Shown: positions 11,337 to 25,489, counted from the stretch's first letter. The stretch is DNA of 64,000 nt from Phascolomyces articulosus (GCA_025677815.1 JAIXMP010000031.1:434001-498000), one strand, 5' to 3'. Numbers and translations are program-made. The notes: generated by a model not told the origin, from the sequence alone.

Positions 11337-14300
11337 TCATTTTGTTGTTTGATCCAATAAAAAGTTACTAGCTTTTGTCAAGTCTTGATCATATCGATCC
11401 AATGCATTTTTAGCTTCTTTTTGTCCAAATCCCATCTTGATGAGTTCATCCAAATTACTATTTCCTGATGATGGTAGAATGGTGTCACTTTTTTCTTTTG
11501 TTGATGATGTTGTTGTTTTTTCTGCTGGTGTTGCTGAGGAATCAAAACTACTATTAAAAGCATCTTCAAATCCAACAAAAGCATCCTTATCAGCTGTAAT
11601 CGTTTGGGTATTTTGAGTTGTTCCTTCTGCGGATACTCCTTTGTTGGTAGTAGTAGTAGATGAACCACCAAAGATAGAATCCCAATCATCTTCTTCATTT
11701 GTCGTCTTTTTCTCCTTGTTCTCCTCGTTGAATTCAAAACCTCCAAAATCAGTTGCCCAATTTAAATCACTTCCAGAAGCCTTCTTTGGTTTTTCGTCAT
11801 TGGCTCCTTTCTCTTTCTCTTGAGTTTCCTTCTTCTTCTCCTCTTCCTCGTCCTCCTTTTTGGTATTATTACTTTTATTATTATCAAATACATCCACACC
11901 AAAAGCATCGTCAAATCCATCCGTTTTGGTGGGTTCTGTGGATGAAACGATTTGAGTTTCATTGAATTGTCCAGAGAATGCGGCATCAAAATCATCACTT
12001 CCAAATACGTTTGTACTATCTGAAAATGGTTGTTGTTGAGGTGGTGGTGATGTAATGGAACTGGTAGAAGATTTATTAGCTGGAGGCGGGGGTGGAGGAG
12101 CGCGTGGTTTCTTTGTTGTTGTTGGTGTTGCACTTGTTGGTGTAGACACATGGCTTTGATCAGATGTTTGACGATGGTGTCTACTTTGAGGAGGTGGCGG
12201 TGGTGGTGCAGGACGAGAAGATTTAGTTCCAATGGTAGGTGTAGCAGCAGATTCAGGTGGTGTAGCCCATCCAACAGGATCAAATGCACTCAATGGACTT
12301 TCTTGTTGAGGTTTCTTTTCTACCGCAGGAGAGGATTGACTATCATCACCACCAAAGCTACCAAAGATGGCATCAAAATCGCTTGCTGGTACAGGTGACG
12401 TTGTTGCTGCTGCTGCTGGTGCAGATGTTTCAGCATTTTCGGATTTGGGTGAAAATACATCAAAGAAATTATTATTGCTTGCCAAAGAGGATGCACCAGG
12501 ACTTGACACAGTATCTGCTGTGGTTGCAGGTGGAACCTCTGACGATTTTAATTCTTCTTCTGTTGTTGTGACAGGAACTTCAACATCCTCAGGGAGTCCA
12601 CGTTCTTCCTTAAAATCATTCAAATCTCGTTTCGCTTGATCTCGATCTTGCTCAGAGGCTGTGACTTGTCGACGATTAATATCCAACATCATATTTTGTT
12701 GTTTGACTTGAGACCGTAATGCATTCAAATCATTCACCAATTTTTGTGTTTCGTCTTGAATGGTACGCACATGTTGTCGTAAACGTTCACTTTCACTACG
12801 TCCATGATCCAAAGTATGTTGCAGTTGAGCAATTTCATTTTGTGTTGTTGTCAATTGTTGTTGTGCCGCTTCATGTTCCTGAGTTGCTTGCATAAATCCA
12901 GGTTTTTCATTCTCAAGTTGTTGCTGCAATTCGTTGAGTTCTTTTAATTCCGTTTCATGTTGCATTTGTACTTGTGTCAATTGGGCTTGAAGTTCTTGTT
13001 TTTGTTGTGATAAACGTTCCAATGTTTGTTGGGTGTCTAATTTTTGTCCCTGAATTTGACCTGTCGACGTTTTTAAAGCGGATATTTGATTTTGTAATTG
13101 ATTTACTTGGTTTGTGTCTTGGGTTAATCGATCATTGTTACCGAAATCACCAAGTAAATCCTGATCATCAAATACAGATCCACCTAATGAATCATATAAA
13201 ATGTTCCATCCCCAACATAAATATATAAGTTTTTTTTTTTTTTGGTTTCCTGTTTATGTTGCTTTTTTTTCTCTCATTCCACAGTAATTCCTTAGTAGAT
13301 CCCCCTCTCTTTTTTATATACCTGTCATTGCAGGAGATTGTACATTAGGTGCTGATAAACCAGTAGATTGTTGCTGTTGTTGCAAAGGAGCAGCCATCAT
13401 AGCGGGACTAGCTGCTGCTGCTGCCATGGCAGCTTGTGGATGAGGACTTGGTGGAACAAGGGATTGTGGTAAAGCATTTGGCAACATGTCCCCTTTAAGT
13501 CGTTTATGAATCAAATGCATTGCCACTGCAAATTGATCACGTGTCAATCGACCTTGTTGTCCTGAATCTGCCAAATCCCAAATATGTGCCAAATCATTCT
13601 CGGGCAAACGTGAATTTTTGAAAAATTCAACTGTTTCACCACCTTGAACAAACCCAGTTCTTTGTGTATCAATTTTATCAAAATAGGTATCAAATTGAGC
13701 TTTTTCTTGTGGTGTCACATCCCATGGTGTATAAGCTGCTGTTGGTGGAGGTGCTGTGGTCATTGAATCATTACCCGAAAAGGCCATACTACCAAGTGAA
13801 TCTATCGTTTGTGAGCGTTGTTGTTGTTGATGAGGTATGTGGGGTGATGCAGTGGCCGCAAGGGGCCTGGGTGAAGGTTGTACAATAGTGTTATTGGTGT
13901 CACCATTGGCAGTTGCATAAACCGATGGCGGTAATTGAGTTGGTAACGTTGAGAGGGTTCCATCCATAAGCTTGGCAATATAATGCATAGCAATGGCAAA
14001 TTCAGTTTGATTCAAATTACCGGCTTGGCGCACATCAGCCAAATTCCTATTGATTTATTATTTATTCATTATCAACAAATAGAAACCGAATGAGCCATTT
14101 GTTTATAATCCAACAAACATAATAAACTTTTTTTTTTGTGTGTTGCCTCTCTCTCTCTCTCTCTCTCTCTCTCCACATTCATATCCATCCATCCATCATG
14201 ACTCATCATCATCCCAATAGTTTACCATATCTGTCCTAATGTTTCATTTGGGAGTTTAGATTTCATAAAAATATTCTTGGCATTAGTAGCATCCAATAAA

Positions 14301-14950
14301 CCATCCACAGGTTGTTGAACACGAAAGATTGAATTATATTTTTCGCGTTCAGTAGGTGTTACTTTCATTGCTGGTCCATCCGCTTGTTGTTGTGGTTGTT
14401 GTTGAGAACTAATAGCAGGACTATTGTTTGCAAGACCTTGATGGTTATCCAATTTTAAACCTTCAAACTGTGGTAAAGGTACGGCTATATATATTAAATA
14501 TAGATAAAAAAAATTAAGTACTCTATTATTATCATCTCTATGCTCTTTTTTTTTCATATCCAATAAATTTAAATATAACCTACAAGTTGAAAGGGCAGGT
14601 TCGGCTACTTCATATCCATGTTGAGCACAAGCAATCATTTTCAATGCAATGGCAAATGTCTCTGGTGTTAAATGACCTACATTATCACGATCAGCAGCTT
14701 CCCATATCTATATTAAGAAAATTAACATTAAGAAAAAAAGAATATCATTTATTTATTTATTTTTTTGTTCATGATGATAAAAAAAAAAGCTTACAGAAGA
14801 CAAGATTTGGTTTGGTACACCAGAAGTAGCAAAGAATTGCACAGCTTCGGAACCAGTGACGATACCCGTTTGAGTACGACTGGCAGCACGAAAATAGTGT
14901 GTATATGCATTTAATTCTTGGGGTGTCAAATAAGACTCCCACGACGACAT
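11337..14950 (-). CDS. EDE1: Ede1/Eps15-type EH-domain endocytic scaffold
   Basis: Early endocytic adaptor that binds NPF-motif proteins through EH domains and ubiquitin through UBA, acting at clathrin-coated pits. Exons 14950-14795, 14707-14584, 14484-14226, 14046-13322 and 13183-11337 encode 1036 residues. Three EH domains lie at ~5-85 (YLTPQELNAYTHYFRAA..IWEAADRDNVGHL), ~133-215 (TPTEREKYNSIF..IWNLADVRQAGNL) and ~285-375 (TPQEKAQFDTYFDKID..IWDLADSGQQGRL). A long coiled coil follows at ~430-580. A Ser/Pro-rich region with Phe-Asp-Ala/Phe motifs and polyproline runs comes next. The C-terminal 42 residues form a UBA (LDELIKMGFGQKEAKNAL). This is the Ede1 architecture. Intron 3 contains a (CT)n run. 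Several EF-hand loop positions look degenerate, as usual in EH domains. Confidence 0.95.
14147..14173. repeat. (CT)n microsatellite inside an intron
   Basis: Uninterrupted CT dinucleotide run in the intron between exons 3 and 4 of the EH-protein gene. On the coding strand it reads (GA)n downstream of the donor site. Confidence 0.9.
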
Positions 14951-15605
14951 TGTAAATATAATGTAATAAAATAAAAAGTTAAAGGAATGGGCTGGGCAAG
15001 AGAGAGAGAGAGGGAAAGAGAGAGAGAGTTCAAGTTATATAAATAGGTCTATTGAGATACCACGCAGATTGCTTAATTCGTCGCCTGCCAAGTTTTCAAA
15101 TATGGAAATATCCCATGTTGAATTTCTTTCAATGGCGATCCTCAATATCCTATTGACGTGACTATAAATTAATTTGGTTCAAATAATGACTTTATTTTGT
15201 TACGTTAATAAAATTGATATAATACTGAATGCCGTGATAATACATACTTATTCTCGAGGCGAGAAAATTTGTTATGTTTGAAAAGAAAAGAACAACACAG
15301 AAAGTAAACAGTAATATATTTATATATATATATATATATATATAAGAATATCTGGTGTTACCACCACTAATTTATGATCCTCAGAATAATCACTTCACTA
15401 TAATTGATATACAGGCATTTGGTTTTTTTTTTTTTCATTTAGGCACGAGTAAAATTTCCAAGTTGGCATTGCATGAAATATACTTTAGCACATTCATAGT
15501 TTTAACTTGACGTTTGATGTATTCTATTTTGACACATTTGATGAATTCTTTGGTATAGTTTATTTTGCTATATAGTTTTATCAACGTATAAAATAATTAT
15601 ACACG

Positions 15606-15643
<38 letters not shown>

Positions 15644-16538
15644 ATAATAAACAGACATTACAACATATGTTCCTCCAAGATATATTACCGAAAAAAAAAC
15701 TGCTTGGGTATTGGATTCACTACTGACAATCGCTTGGAGTGTAATAATTAGATGGATTAGAAAGGGCAAGAGGTTTAATTTATACACTAACATAATGTTG
15801 ACACTAATACATGTTTTTAAAGTGGGGAAGTGAATGGAGTAAACGTGTCTGAAATTTCACTCGAATACAGAAAATTTGTCAATTGAAAAAAGGTGTTTGA
15901 TACTTATCAGGAAGAGCTGCAAGTGTATAACCGCTTCAGTGACTACTATATGAACTTGTTTATTTGTCTGTCCCTTAGATCTGTCAATGGTATCTTCTTG
16001 TTTGACGACTTGATCGGTGTTTTTCCGGATTTATCCAAAATGAATCAAATAACAAGTAAAAAAACCGTTGTCAGCCCTCATATCTGCCAAACGTAAATTC
16101 GTGTTACGCCAAGTTGAAAAACGAGGTACGCCAACTATGAATGAAAATCCTGTACAACACGTATAACATTATATTACTTGATACATCATATAGTTTTAAT
16201 TATATGGAATCAATCATTTGTATTTTTCAGAGAATTATATAAAGAGAAAAAAAAAGGTCATAACAATATATAATAATGATACATTTTTTTTTTGAGGGGG
16301 AGAAGGGGAAAAATGAAACATCAAAACAAAAAAGAAACGGTGTGATCATATCCATTCATTTTTTTTGAATGGGAATTCTGTTTTTGTGTGTGTGTGTGTG
16401 TGTTTTTACATGTAAAGAAAAAAAAAGATGATGCTTGAATGAAAAAAAAAAGGACGTGTGTGAAAAAAAAAATGTATAATTATCATGATGATAATAGAAT
16501 TAAGTTATATTAATCCCAACATATATAAAAGATATACT
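14951..16538. other. Intergenic region with dinucleotide runs
   Basis: Holds a (GA)n run near 15000-15030 in the likely 5' UTR of the EH gene, (AT)n runs near 15320-15343, a combined (CA)n/(AT)n run at ~15601-15642 and a (GT)n run at ~16386-16402. No coding region with consistent codon structure on either strand. Confidence 0.5.
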
Positions 16539-18003
16539 TTAAATCTTGACTTCTGGTGTATGACACACACAAGTAGCATGTCTTCCTAAATGTGCAAAAT
16601 GCTTTCGCGTTTCGAAATTTCTATCCGGTTCCGGGCCACGGGGTTGTCGAATAGGTCGAATGATGGAAGCAAATTCATTACTGCTATTGTTATTGTTGTT
16701 GTTATTACCAGAGGATATGGACGATGAAGAAGTATTTAAATTACTAAAAATGATGGATAATCCGTTAGTTATCCCTTTTTTGATTTTCCAACTACTCATG
16801 ATGATTAGATAATGCCATAAAACTTACATTAAAGATCTTCGTTGTCCTTCACGTGATGATGATGGTGGTTGAGATGATGAGGAGGAAGGTCCCTCACCTT
16901 GTTGTTGTTGATCCGATGGATTTTGATACAAGGATGATTTTAGCTAAGTAATGATTTTTTTTTTAGAAATTCAAACGATCAAAATTACACAAGTATATCC
17001 TTATTTCAAAAAAAAAAAACTCACGGTATCAGCGGGGTCTTTGGTAACATGCATGAATCGTACAGGATAAACTCCTTCTGCAAAATGACCTAATCCAAGG
17101 GATCCCGCAATAATATGCGCATCTCGACGACGTTTACCATTCAAATTAGGAATCACTAATTCTTCTTCATCCGATTCCTTGAATTGTTTCATTTTCTTCA
17201 CTAATCCTTGAACAAGTGGATCATCCAAATCCAGTGAATCGACTGAAAAATTTATGGTGTGATTATTAATCAATTATAATAAATATCATTCGCTTATACT
17301 TCCACCCTCAAGAAAAAAAAAACTTACGGTCATTATTAATATCAACACCATTAATAATATGTCTTGAAGGGCCCGATAATTGTTGACGTACATCATCACT
17401 TTGTAAACCTCTTCTATTACCACCATTACCACGGCGACCCTCATGAATCGTAGTTGGTATTATCGTATTCGTATCATTCCCATTACCAATGGCTAATTGA
17501 CGAAGTGATACTTCCAATTCATTCTCCTTCTTCCGTTCATCCTCTTTCTCTGCTCCTGTATGATTTGAAGGTAACATACGTTTAAATTCGGCACGGAGTT
17601 GTCGGCCATTGATAGTAATTTTGTTGATCAATTGAGTTGCTTCTAATGCAAGTTCATGTGTTCTATAGTTTGCAAATGCAAGTCCACGAAAAACACCATT
17701 ATCAAAATGATAATTCATTGCATAGGGTTGTGGTACACTTTGAATATCCTAAAAAAAAAAAAAAATGTCAAATTTTATATATAACCCTTCTACCTATGGT
17801 TTATCCTAAGAATATAAACTTACAAGTAACCCAAGCAACGCGTCTCGTTTGATTGAAAATGGAATGTTTTTGATCACAATAGCAGTTGGCACTATTTGGT
17901 CAAGGTCATTATTATCATTAGATTTGTTGGATGGAGGTGGAGTACATGGTGGAGAAGGAGATTGTGAGGATGACGTACTGTCATCCGTTGTTGTTGCCAC
18001 CAT
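16539..18003 (-). CDS. RRM and R3H RNA-binding protein, PIN4/Cip2 type
   Basis: Cytoplasmic mRNA-binding regulator by family (budding yeast PIN4, fission yeast Cip1/Cip2). Exons 18003-17824, 17748-17328, 17242-17025, 16943-16828 and 16743-16539 encode 379 residues. The RRM (~40-120) reads AIVIKNIPFSIKRDALLGLL, then PYAMNYHFDNGVFRGLAFAN and GRQLRAEFKRMLP, which is highly typical of this family. An R3H-like segment (~205-265) reads DPLVQGLVKKMKQF, EELVIPNLNGKRRRDAH, IIAGSLGLGH. The tail is Ser/Asn/Gln-rich and ends ...KHFAHLGRHATCVCHTPEVKI. The start ATG gives a Ser/Thr/Pro-rich leader. The last intron was chosen because reading on without it hits a stop directly after the preceding exon. Confidence 0.88.
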
Positions 18004-18591
18004 TGAATCTTGCTATAAATCAAGATAAAATATAAAACATTCATTTAATATGCCAATTTTCTTTTTATTATTTTTTGGCCTAAATCGAACCATAAAAAAA
18101 AAACTTTTTTTTTGCAACAATTTACCTTTTCTTTCATTGTTCACTTCTTTTATATATAATTCGTAAATCAAAATACAGTTTTTCTTTTTTTGAAATAGAA
18201 ACCAAAAACAAAACAAAACAGAAAAAAAAGATATATAGGGTGGAGAGGGGGTGGGAGAGAGAAGAGGAGAAGGGGGGGAGGGAAAAATGGAAGAAGAACG
18301 GAAGAAGAGTGAAGTTGAAAAAAAAAAAGAAACGACAAACAAAAAAACCACTGTTATGCACAAGCAAAAAAAAAAAAGGGTGAAACGATCTGAGTTTTTT
18401 TTTTTCTTGGTGCCAATCGAATGCTAATAATTTGATATATATATATTAATAACAAATACTCCCTCGTTCATACTACTAATAATGATGATTTTAAACCTTT
18501 AAGCTTTTTCGTTATAATCATCATCATAATAGATATTATTATTCTATATAATTAGTAAACCATTAAAACCATCAAAAAGAATGATACACTA
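18004..18591. other. Upstream region of the RRM gene
   Basis: Long purine/pyrimidine-asymmetric tract (18180-18400, G/A-rich on the + strand), probably 5' UTR and promoter of the RRM gene. No gene seen. Confidence 0.4.
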
Positions 18592-19068
18592 ATGACATTT
18601 TATGCTTTAGTAATAACTGTGATTAACGATGCTAAAATAATCATTGGGTCATTTCTACGCAGTTTAAATTATAATAACCATCTCATTATATTTTACAATC
18701 AAAACATATCATCATCCAATCCTTGTGGTACACTTAAAAGTGACAATACAGCTTTTATCCCTGGTTACAGTTTAGTAGACCACGGTAAGGCTGATACAGT
18801 GAATGCAAAAATACATGCCGTCGCCTTTTTAGAGTTAGGAGTAGAAAATATCGGTAAGCTTTACCAACAAAGTCAACACTACATCAGGAAAATTTGATTT
18901 CATAACATTGCATCATTTTTACCTATTGGCAAATCAAATAGGATACTTGATGCAAATGATCAATTGACTGTGAATAAAGATATAGACTCTTCAAATAATA
19001 GTAGCACCCCAAAGAAGAATGATGATGTAATTAGGTTTTTTAATAACCCATTGTACTGTCTTGGATAA
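18592..19068 (+). pseudogene. Open frame of ~158 codons interrupted by a single TGA
   Basis: One reading frame runs from the ATG at 18592 to a TAA at 19066-19068 with only one internal stop, TGA at 18895-18897. Before the stop it reads ...AKIHAVAFLELGVENIGKLY. After it the frame resumes with LPIGKSNRILDANDQLTVNK and a Ser/Asn-rich segment. A further coding-like block (GQHIEDSPTINYYNFVEV, ~19282) follows an AG acceptor-like site. I recognise no domain. It could be a decayed gene or a remnant of an element; codon structure is suggestive only. Confidence 0.25.
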
Positions 19069-22000
19069 TAATTGGAATAATATTTCGAGCAACCAATGGC
19101 CCAATGGTAAAACTATTGCTGTCAATGCTAAGTTTCTCTGATATGTAACAAATAATTTCTATGAGGGTCAACTCAATGCATGATATACATTTACTTGAAA
19201 AAAAATAATTCACTGATTGATTTTTTAAAATTTCGATTCCTGTTCAATCGAGAATAACGTATTTTTTTATTATTATTTTAGGTCAACATATTGAAGATAG
19301 TCCTACTATTAATTATTATAATTTTGTAGAAGTAATGCTTTAATTATTTGAAGTGAGAAACATATCCAGACAATAGGGAATTAAAATTCACTTTGGTATA
19401 AGCATGAAAACTGATCTAGTGCACGGACCTTTGTCTCCTAACTACAGTTTGTTTTTTTGATATATGATATGCAAGTAAAAAATGTTTATATAATACTATG
19501 ACTGTCATCCATAAAATGAAATGACAAATGTATAAATATCTTGATATAATATAATACAAGGGGAAATCATGATGGGGGTGAGTTTGGTTATGTATAAATG
19601 AATGAGTGATAAATAATATGTGGGAAGGGGAAAGAAAGGGGAATGGTTTTTTTTTGTTTTATTCAAATATCCTGGCTTTTTATGGTAGTAGTAGTAGAAT
19701 AGAAGAGAAGAAAAGCGTCGTTTTATATATATAAACAAGTACTAAACCCAGCGACGATCGATTTCTTTACTACCAAAACAAAAGCTTGAATAAAACAAAA
19801 AAAAAATTCATAATGAAAATGCTGAAGGGTGAGAAAAAAAAAAGAGAGAATTGAAATGATGGAACAACTTGTTGGATAATGATATTTATATGATAACACG
19901 TCAATATACTGATAAGGTGGTCATGATGTTACGATGATGATTATGTTGATGATAGGATGTTGATAATGTTGAATGGAATGGTGGGTCGATAAGGTCACAG
20001 GAACTTTGTTGATATAGAATGATTGTCATCAATTTATTATAAATGTTTGTTGTCAAATGTTTTCGAGGTCCCTCAAGGGTAGCATAACTATTTATACAAA
20101 AAAAAAAAAAAAACCACGCGCGTCAGAAAATTTTATATTATAAACGAGTAACATGGTTTGTAACGTTACATACTGTGGCTGCGCAAAACGAAAAATGTGG
20201 AGAGAATTTGAGATTTTGTATCATAAATTATATAACAAGAATTACAAGTTGCCAAGACCAAAAAAAAAAGTTGGTTAGAATTTCCTTATCATTTTTGTTC
20301 ATTTTAAACTATAAAAAAAACCGTATGCTTACACAATCACTCGAATTATGTTTATCTAATTATTATTGACAACTTTATACAATTAGTAAAAAAAATAAAA
20401 TCTATATATAAAAAATATTATTATAATTACCAGAACCACATAGATAACAATGTGTTTTTGATCTGTCAACAATCCTGTTGTTGCTGTTGTTGTTGTGAAT
20501 AAATTGTGTCATTGGTGTAATAATAATACGTACTTGTTTGACTTGTAACAAAAGAAAATAAGGGAACAAAAAATAAATTGGGTGAAAAAGAAAAGGGAAT
20601 AAAGAAAAACGATTCTCCAATACATTTTGGCAAGGGTGTCTTTTTATAGTTTTTGAACGGAAATCAGATTCCAGACCGTTATTCCTACTTAGAAACAATT
20701 CTGTCATGTTTCTTTGCATCTTGTTGTTCCGACCTCTTTTTTTTTTCATTACAAACCTCACACACACCCCCAACCTCTCTTTCACACACACCTTTACATT
20801 CACCGACATATATATATATAAATATGTGATGAGTGAATAGATATTCCCCCAATTGGAGGTATTATGCTGCATAGGCATTATTAATGAATCATAATTTCAT
20901 CTAAAAAAGATATCTATTTACTAAATGGGACGAACAAATTGTCAATCGCGTGTTACAGGTCACGCGAACTTCTTTTGCTCCTGTTAGTACTTATTCAAAG
21001 AAGTGTAGCAAAATAAAAAAAAATGATACGAAAATAACTTTTTACAAGAACCACATGGATAGGTCATGTTCACATATGAAATAAATTGTTCTGATTAAAC
21101 CTTTTATATAATAATAATAATAATATACACCAATCCTATGAAGTTTTTTTTTATTTATTTTTTTTGAATAAAAGATTTCAAGATGATATTTATATGACGA
21201 TAATAATAATAATAATAATGTACACATAACGAGATTGAACGGGGAACATTGTAAATAATAAGTAATAAGAGGGCGCCCATCATTCAATTATAATTGGTTA
21301 ATTACCTTACCGTTTGATTTTCCTGGGTCCAGCAACCATTTATATAAAAGGGTCCATGATTTACCACGCACGCATTATACAACAATGTTGTAAAATATCT
21401 GGTAACAAAACCATCACCTCCTAATAATAAAATAGAACATGAGAATATTTCCTTTTCTCCTTCGGAGCACTCTACATCTTTTTTTAGCTGAATCCATTTA
21501 TATCCCATTCTATTAAAATAATTCGATAATTACCTGGAAATTTATATATAAATATATCTATAATATATTATATTACGCACATACACACACACACACTCTC
21601 TCTCTCTTTCAAATTGTCATTTTATATTTGCCAAGAAGAACAAAATAGTAAAAAAAAAAAAAGTAGGTTAAATGACAATTAACTGATATGAATTATTGTT
21701 AAAAAAAATATAATTTTAGGGGCTGAGTAATAAGTGGTTTGTATCAAAAAGTTTAAAATCACCGCCTTTTTGTACTGCTCAGCATTTTTTTTTTCTTTTT
21801 TTTTTTTAACCAGAATTTTTATTTTCATAGCCAATCAGGTTATGATTTAATTTTCTACCGTTCCTTCATCGTAATTCAATATGCATGGAGTTTATTTCAA
21901 ATTGCATAGGGTAATGTGTTCATAAAAAGGGATGACATAAAAGTAATTTTTAATTTTATTATTTTTCCAAAAGAGTGAAGCACATCTATCAGTTAAAAAA

Positions 22001-23596
22001 AAGTGCCACAAATGTGGCAACACTTGTATTTATAAATTATGACGCCAATTTTTAAAGTTCCCGTACCAATTTTTTATTTATAAAATTAGAAAAAAAACCA
22101 TCTTGTGAAACAGTTATACTAATCGATACAGGTGAAACAACCTTCTTTGATAAAAAAAAACCATTTAAATGTTATTTTTTTCATTGCTGATCCTACTCAG
22201 CGATAATGTAAACATTGGCTACATTGATGTATTTATTACACGCACACAGTAGAAATGTTATTATTATATTTTGTATTAAGATGTAATAAAAACGATACCA
22301 CTTACTATATACCCGGAATGAATTTTCATTTGAATCTAATGTTACAAAAATATAAAGTACATAGGAATAGGTTTTTTCGTTCCATGAAAATCTCCAATTC
22401 CTGGTAATAAACCTCCATGTCGCTCTATAAATGTCAGTAATATATATAATATAGTTCTTTATATTTTTCAAAATGTTTGGATTTTGAAAAGGAGTGGACA
22501 AAATGCTATTGTTTATATATATAGAAATGAGGAGAAATATATATAGTTGATGTAAAATACTAGCCCTTTGCTTTAAAGTGGTCTATATAAAGAGGTATTA
22601 CTGGTGCAATATCTTATTTTGCACTGTATTTCTATCATATCTGTACACTTTAGTAATAATAATTTTTTAATTGAAGCTTATATGCCAAACATCCCAATGA
22701 TGTGATAATAAACAGCTTTTGTTACAACGTCGAAATTATATACCAACATTACCTCTCACACCAATGAAATATATTTTTTCCTCACTTACTAGTAATCATC
22801 ATGCTGCCGTTAGACCCACTTATAGTATAAGCCAAAAAAAAAAGGTAACTGTTCCAATATATAACAAACTATTTCAAAAAAAAAATACAACTAGGATAAC
22901 CAGATCCATCATTTCACATTGTAATCCGTATTGATCATCATATAAAGAATCACCATCATTTAATTCAAGAATCTATTTCCGCACTTTTTGAATTTCCACC
23001 AACTTGAATTTTGGTTTTGATTGTCAATACCAAACAATGAATATTTACAAAGCTGTTCCTCATTCTATTTTGTGACATTGGCCTCAAAGGACAATAAAAA
23101 CTATATAACAAAGTAACGCTGGTACGATGCAGCATATATCTTTAGAACGGAGCACAGAAACTTTTTTTAAAAAAAATTATTTTCTGACAGGCGAAGAAAA
23201 TAAAAATATATCTTTCATTTCTTTTTTGTTTTTATATATATATATATATATTTTTTGCGATACTCCATTGTTTTCTTCTTATTACAATAACAATAATCAG
23301 CATGCCAAATAATAATTCAACACTCTTTTTTTCTTCCACACATAACCACAATACATAAGCAATAGTACATACAATGACCACTAAACACAACATTATTTAT
23401 TTTAAAATCAATCGTAATCGATGGGCTGTACCCAACATACTTTTGAGGTAAAATACAACAAAATCGTTCAGGATATAGTGGAATCATTAACGTCATCATC
23501 ATCGTTACGGCAAGTCGTCTTTAACAACAATGCAAAATCCAAAATAAAACGAAACTGAGCAAAACCGCTTATTGAACATGCATTTTATCGAAAGCT
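19069..23596. other. 4.5-kb AT-rich spacer without a supported gene
   Basis: Contains scattered (AAT)n and (AT)n runs, homopolymers and short unconnected open frames. A 158-codon minus-strand frame at 20402-20878 has no domain, contains phenylalanine/proline runs typical of translated homopolymers, and was not accepted. No RNA gene seen before the tRNA at 23.6 kb. Confidence 0.45.
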
Positions 23597-23670
23597 AGGC
23601 CCGAACCGGGATTTGAACCCGGGACCTCACGCATCCGAAGCGTGAATGATACCACTACACCATCCGGGCC
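23597..23670 (-). tRNA. tRNA-Pro (anticodon CGG)
   Basis: Minus-strand cloverleaf without intron. The acceptor stem GGCCCGG pairs with the 3' segment TCGGGCC. The D-arm region is GGTGTAGTGGTATC (A box). The anticodon arm is CACGC-TTCGGAT-GCGTG, placing CGG at positions 34-36. The T arm is CCGGGTTCAAATCCCGG (B box GGTTCAAATCC). The discriminator base T is at 23597. It stands alone, ~0.4 kb before the heavily decayed AT-rich zone. Confidence 0.93.
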
Positions 23671-23699
23671 TATAGTTTTTGTCGCGTCTGAGACAAATT

Positions 23700-25489
23700 T
23701 TGAAAGAAATTCGTCATCAGCTGGTCACGTGACTTCAAGACGACGATTCAAACCCAAGAACCCGGGTCGACCAACCAGATCGCGTCGGTGAAATGTTTCT
23801 CCTGAAGGTTTATCCATAGATGGATGGGTTGATCAACTATCCTGTTTTTAATGATCCCTATCTATCCCTATATGTGTTATCCCCTTGTTGCCCTAAATGA
23901 TCATAACTATATCATCCATAGATATTTTCTTAATAATAATGGAAGTAGTGTTCTCTATATAATAATAATTATATTATAATTATTATTATTTATTTTTATG
24001 TTTTTATCTAACCCTTATTTGATCATCCTCTTATATTTATTATATTGTCCCTCATTATGCTCTCTTATTATTTTATATATTGTATATCATTGCCTTATAT
24101 TTATTTCCATATTTACTTTTATTAATTTATTGTTATATAAATATATAAAGGCAATAAATGTTACATAAAATAAAAGAATAATGAATCAATTATCTACTTA
24201 TATAAAAAAAAACCATCTACTTATATATATTACCATTGATCTACTTTTATCTTTAAATCATTTCCCTTATGTTTTATCCTTAATTCTGGTTTTGTAGTAT
24301 CTACTGAAGAATCTTGGTCTGGTCATAATCATTTATACTTGCAAGTGCAGTGATAGCAAAAAGGATTTACAACAGATCTGACATTTTTGTGATTTATTTA
24401 GAAATAAATGTTGCATTATACAGTACCTCTGTTATGTCTATATAAAAAGAATATGCCAAATAGGTGTATCTAAATTTAAATAAGGAAGAAAAGAATAAAT
24501 AATAAATAAAATAGAATAACGCCATTATTATGAAATGGTGTGAATTAGAATGGTATACCAAATAAGGTATAATGTTCAACAATAAGAAAATAAGAAATGA
24601 ATAAATGCCCTCTTAGTATAAGTGTGGCATATTTACATATCCACACTTCTTCTCATATATATTATCACTGATTCTACTACATCATGTTATCACAAATAAT
24701 AAATAATAATATAAATAAATAATATCGGTTGCCTCACATAATCCTCATTCCAATAATAATACAATAATAATGATCCTAGTATAATATCCTATACACAATA
24801 ATTATTAAATAATACACAAATACTACCATACCTTCTCATTGTATAAGTAAGAGCATAAAAGTAATAATAATCATCCAATGACTAATGGTCAACAAATATA
24901 TATATATACAACAAATATAATTATTTCTCCTCATGTTGTGTTATATCACCATAAACACTACCTATAATATATATCCATTATATTAAACAAATGCAATATT
25001 AACAAACTACTATGATCAATGATTAAGTGGCATGGATAAGAAAATATATAAATACTATATTTGTAAAACTAGAATATAATTATCTTTATTATCATCTTGA
25101 TCATTATAATAAATCTATATCAATTCTCACAAGACTTCTTCTGTCTCCATCTCTCTTTGTTATTAATTCTATCATTAATTCTTATCTATACCACAATAAG
25201 GCATAAATTAACAATAATAAATATCAATCCTCATCTCTATGGACTCATATAAACACATACCCAACAATAGATAAATAATTAGAAATAAACACTTCATCAA
25301 AAAGTATAAAAGGACCTCAATTTTATTAGATAGTTGAAACATCATTACTTTTATTGAAATAAATCTATATATCAGTCTCAACATATTCCTATATCATTTT
25401 TATTTTCTATTTGTGATACCTTTTATATTTTTCACAACCTCTACTTCTAATTTTTACTTTCTTAAAAACTAAATTTGCTATAACCCTAG
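23700..25489. other. Extremely AT-rich, C/G-depleted decayed repeat zone
   Basis: From ~23850 onward the sequence is made almost entirely of A/T with TA-rich steps and very few CG or CA/TG-rich codons. It has no coding structure. It matches the composition of the mutated repeats immediately downstream, so it is most likely old transposon sequence altered by the same transition process. An LTR-like piece with AGTATAAAAGGACC lies at its right end. Confidence 0.45.
25285..25450 (+). repeat. LTR-like repeat, copy A (second family)
   Basis: Contains AGTATAAAAGGACCTCAA (a TATA-box-like promoter signature), then TTAGATAGTTGAAAC and AATAAATCTATATA. The same series of motifs occurs inverted at ~32640-32800, diverged mostly at transitions. 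Likely an old LTR fragment of a family different from the intact chromovirus. Confidence 0.45.

Noticed and set aside
15893..16096. 67-codon plus-strand frame between the EH and RRM genes
   Set aside because: No domain, no splice context, and neither strand continues the coding character.
20402..20878. 158-codon minus-strand open frame as a gene
   Set aside because: No domain; poly-Phe/Leu and Lys runs come from homopolymers; no convincing splice partners.
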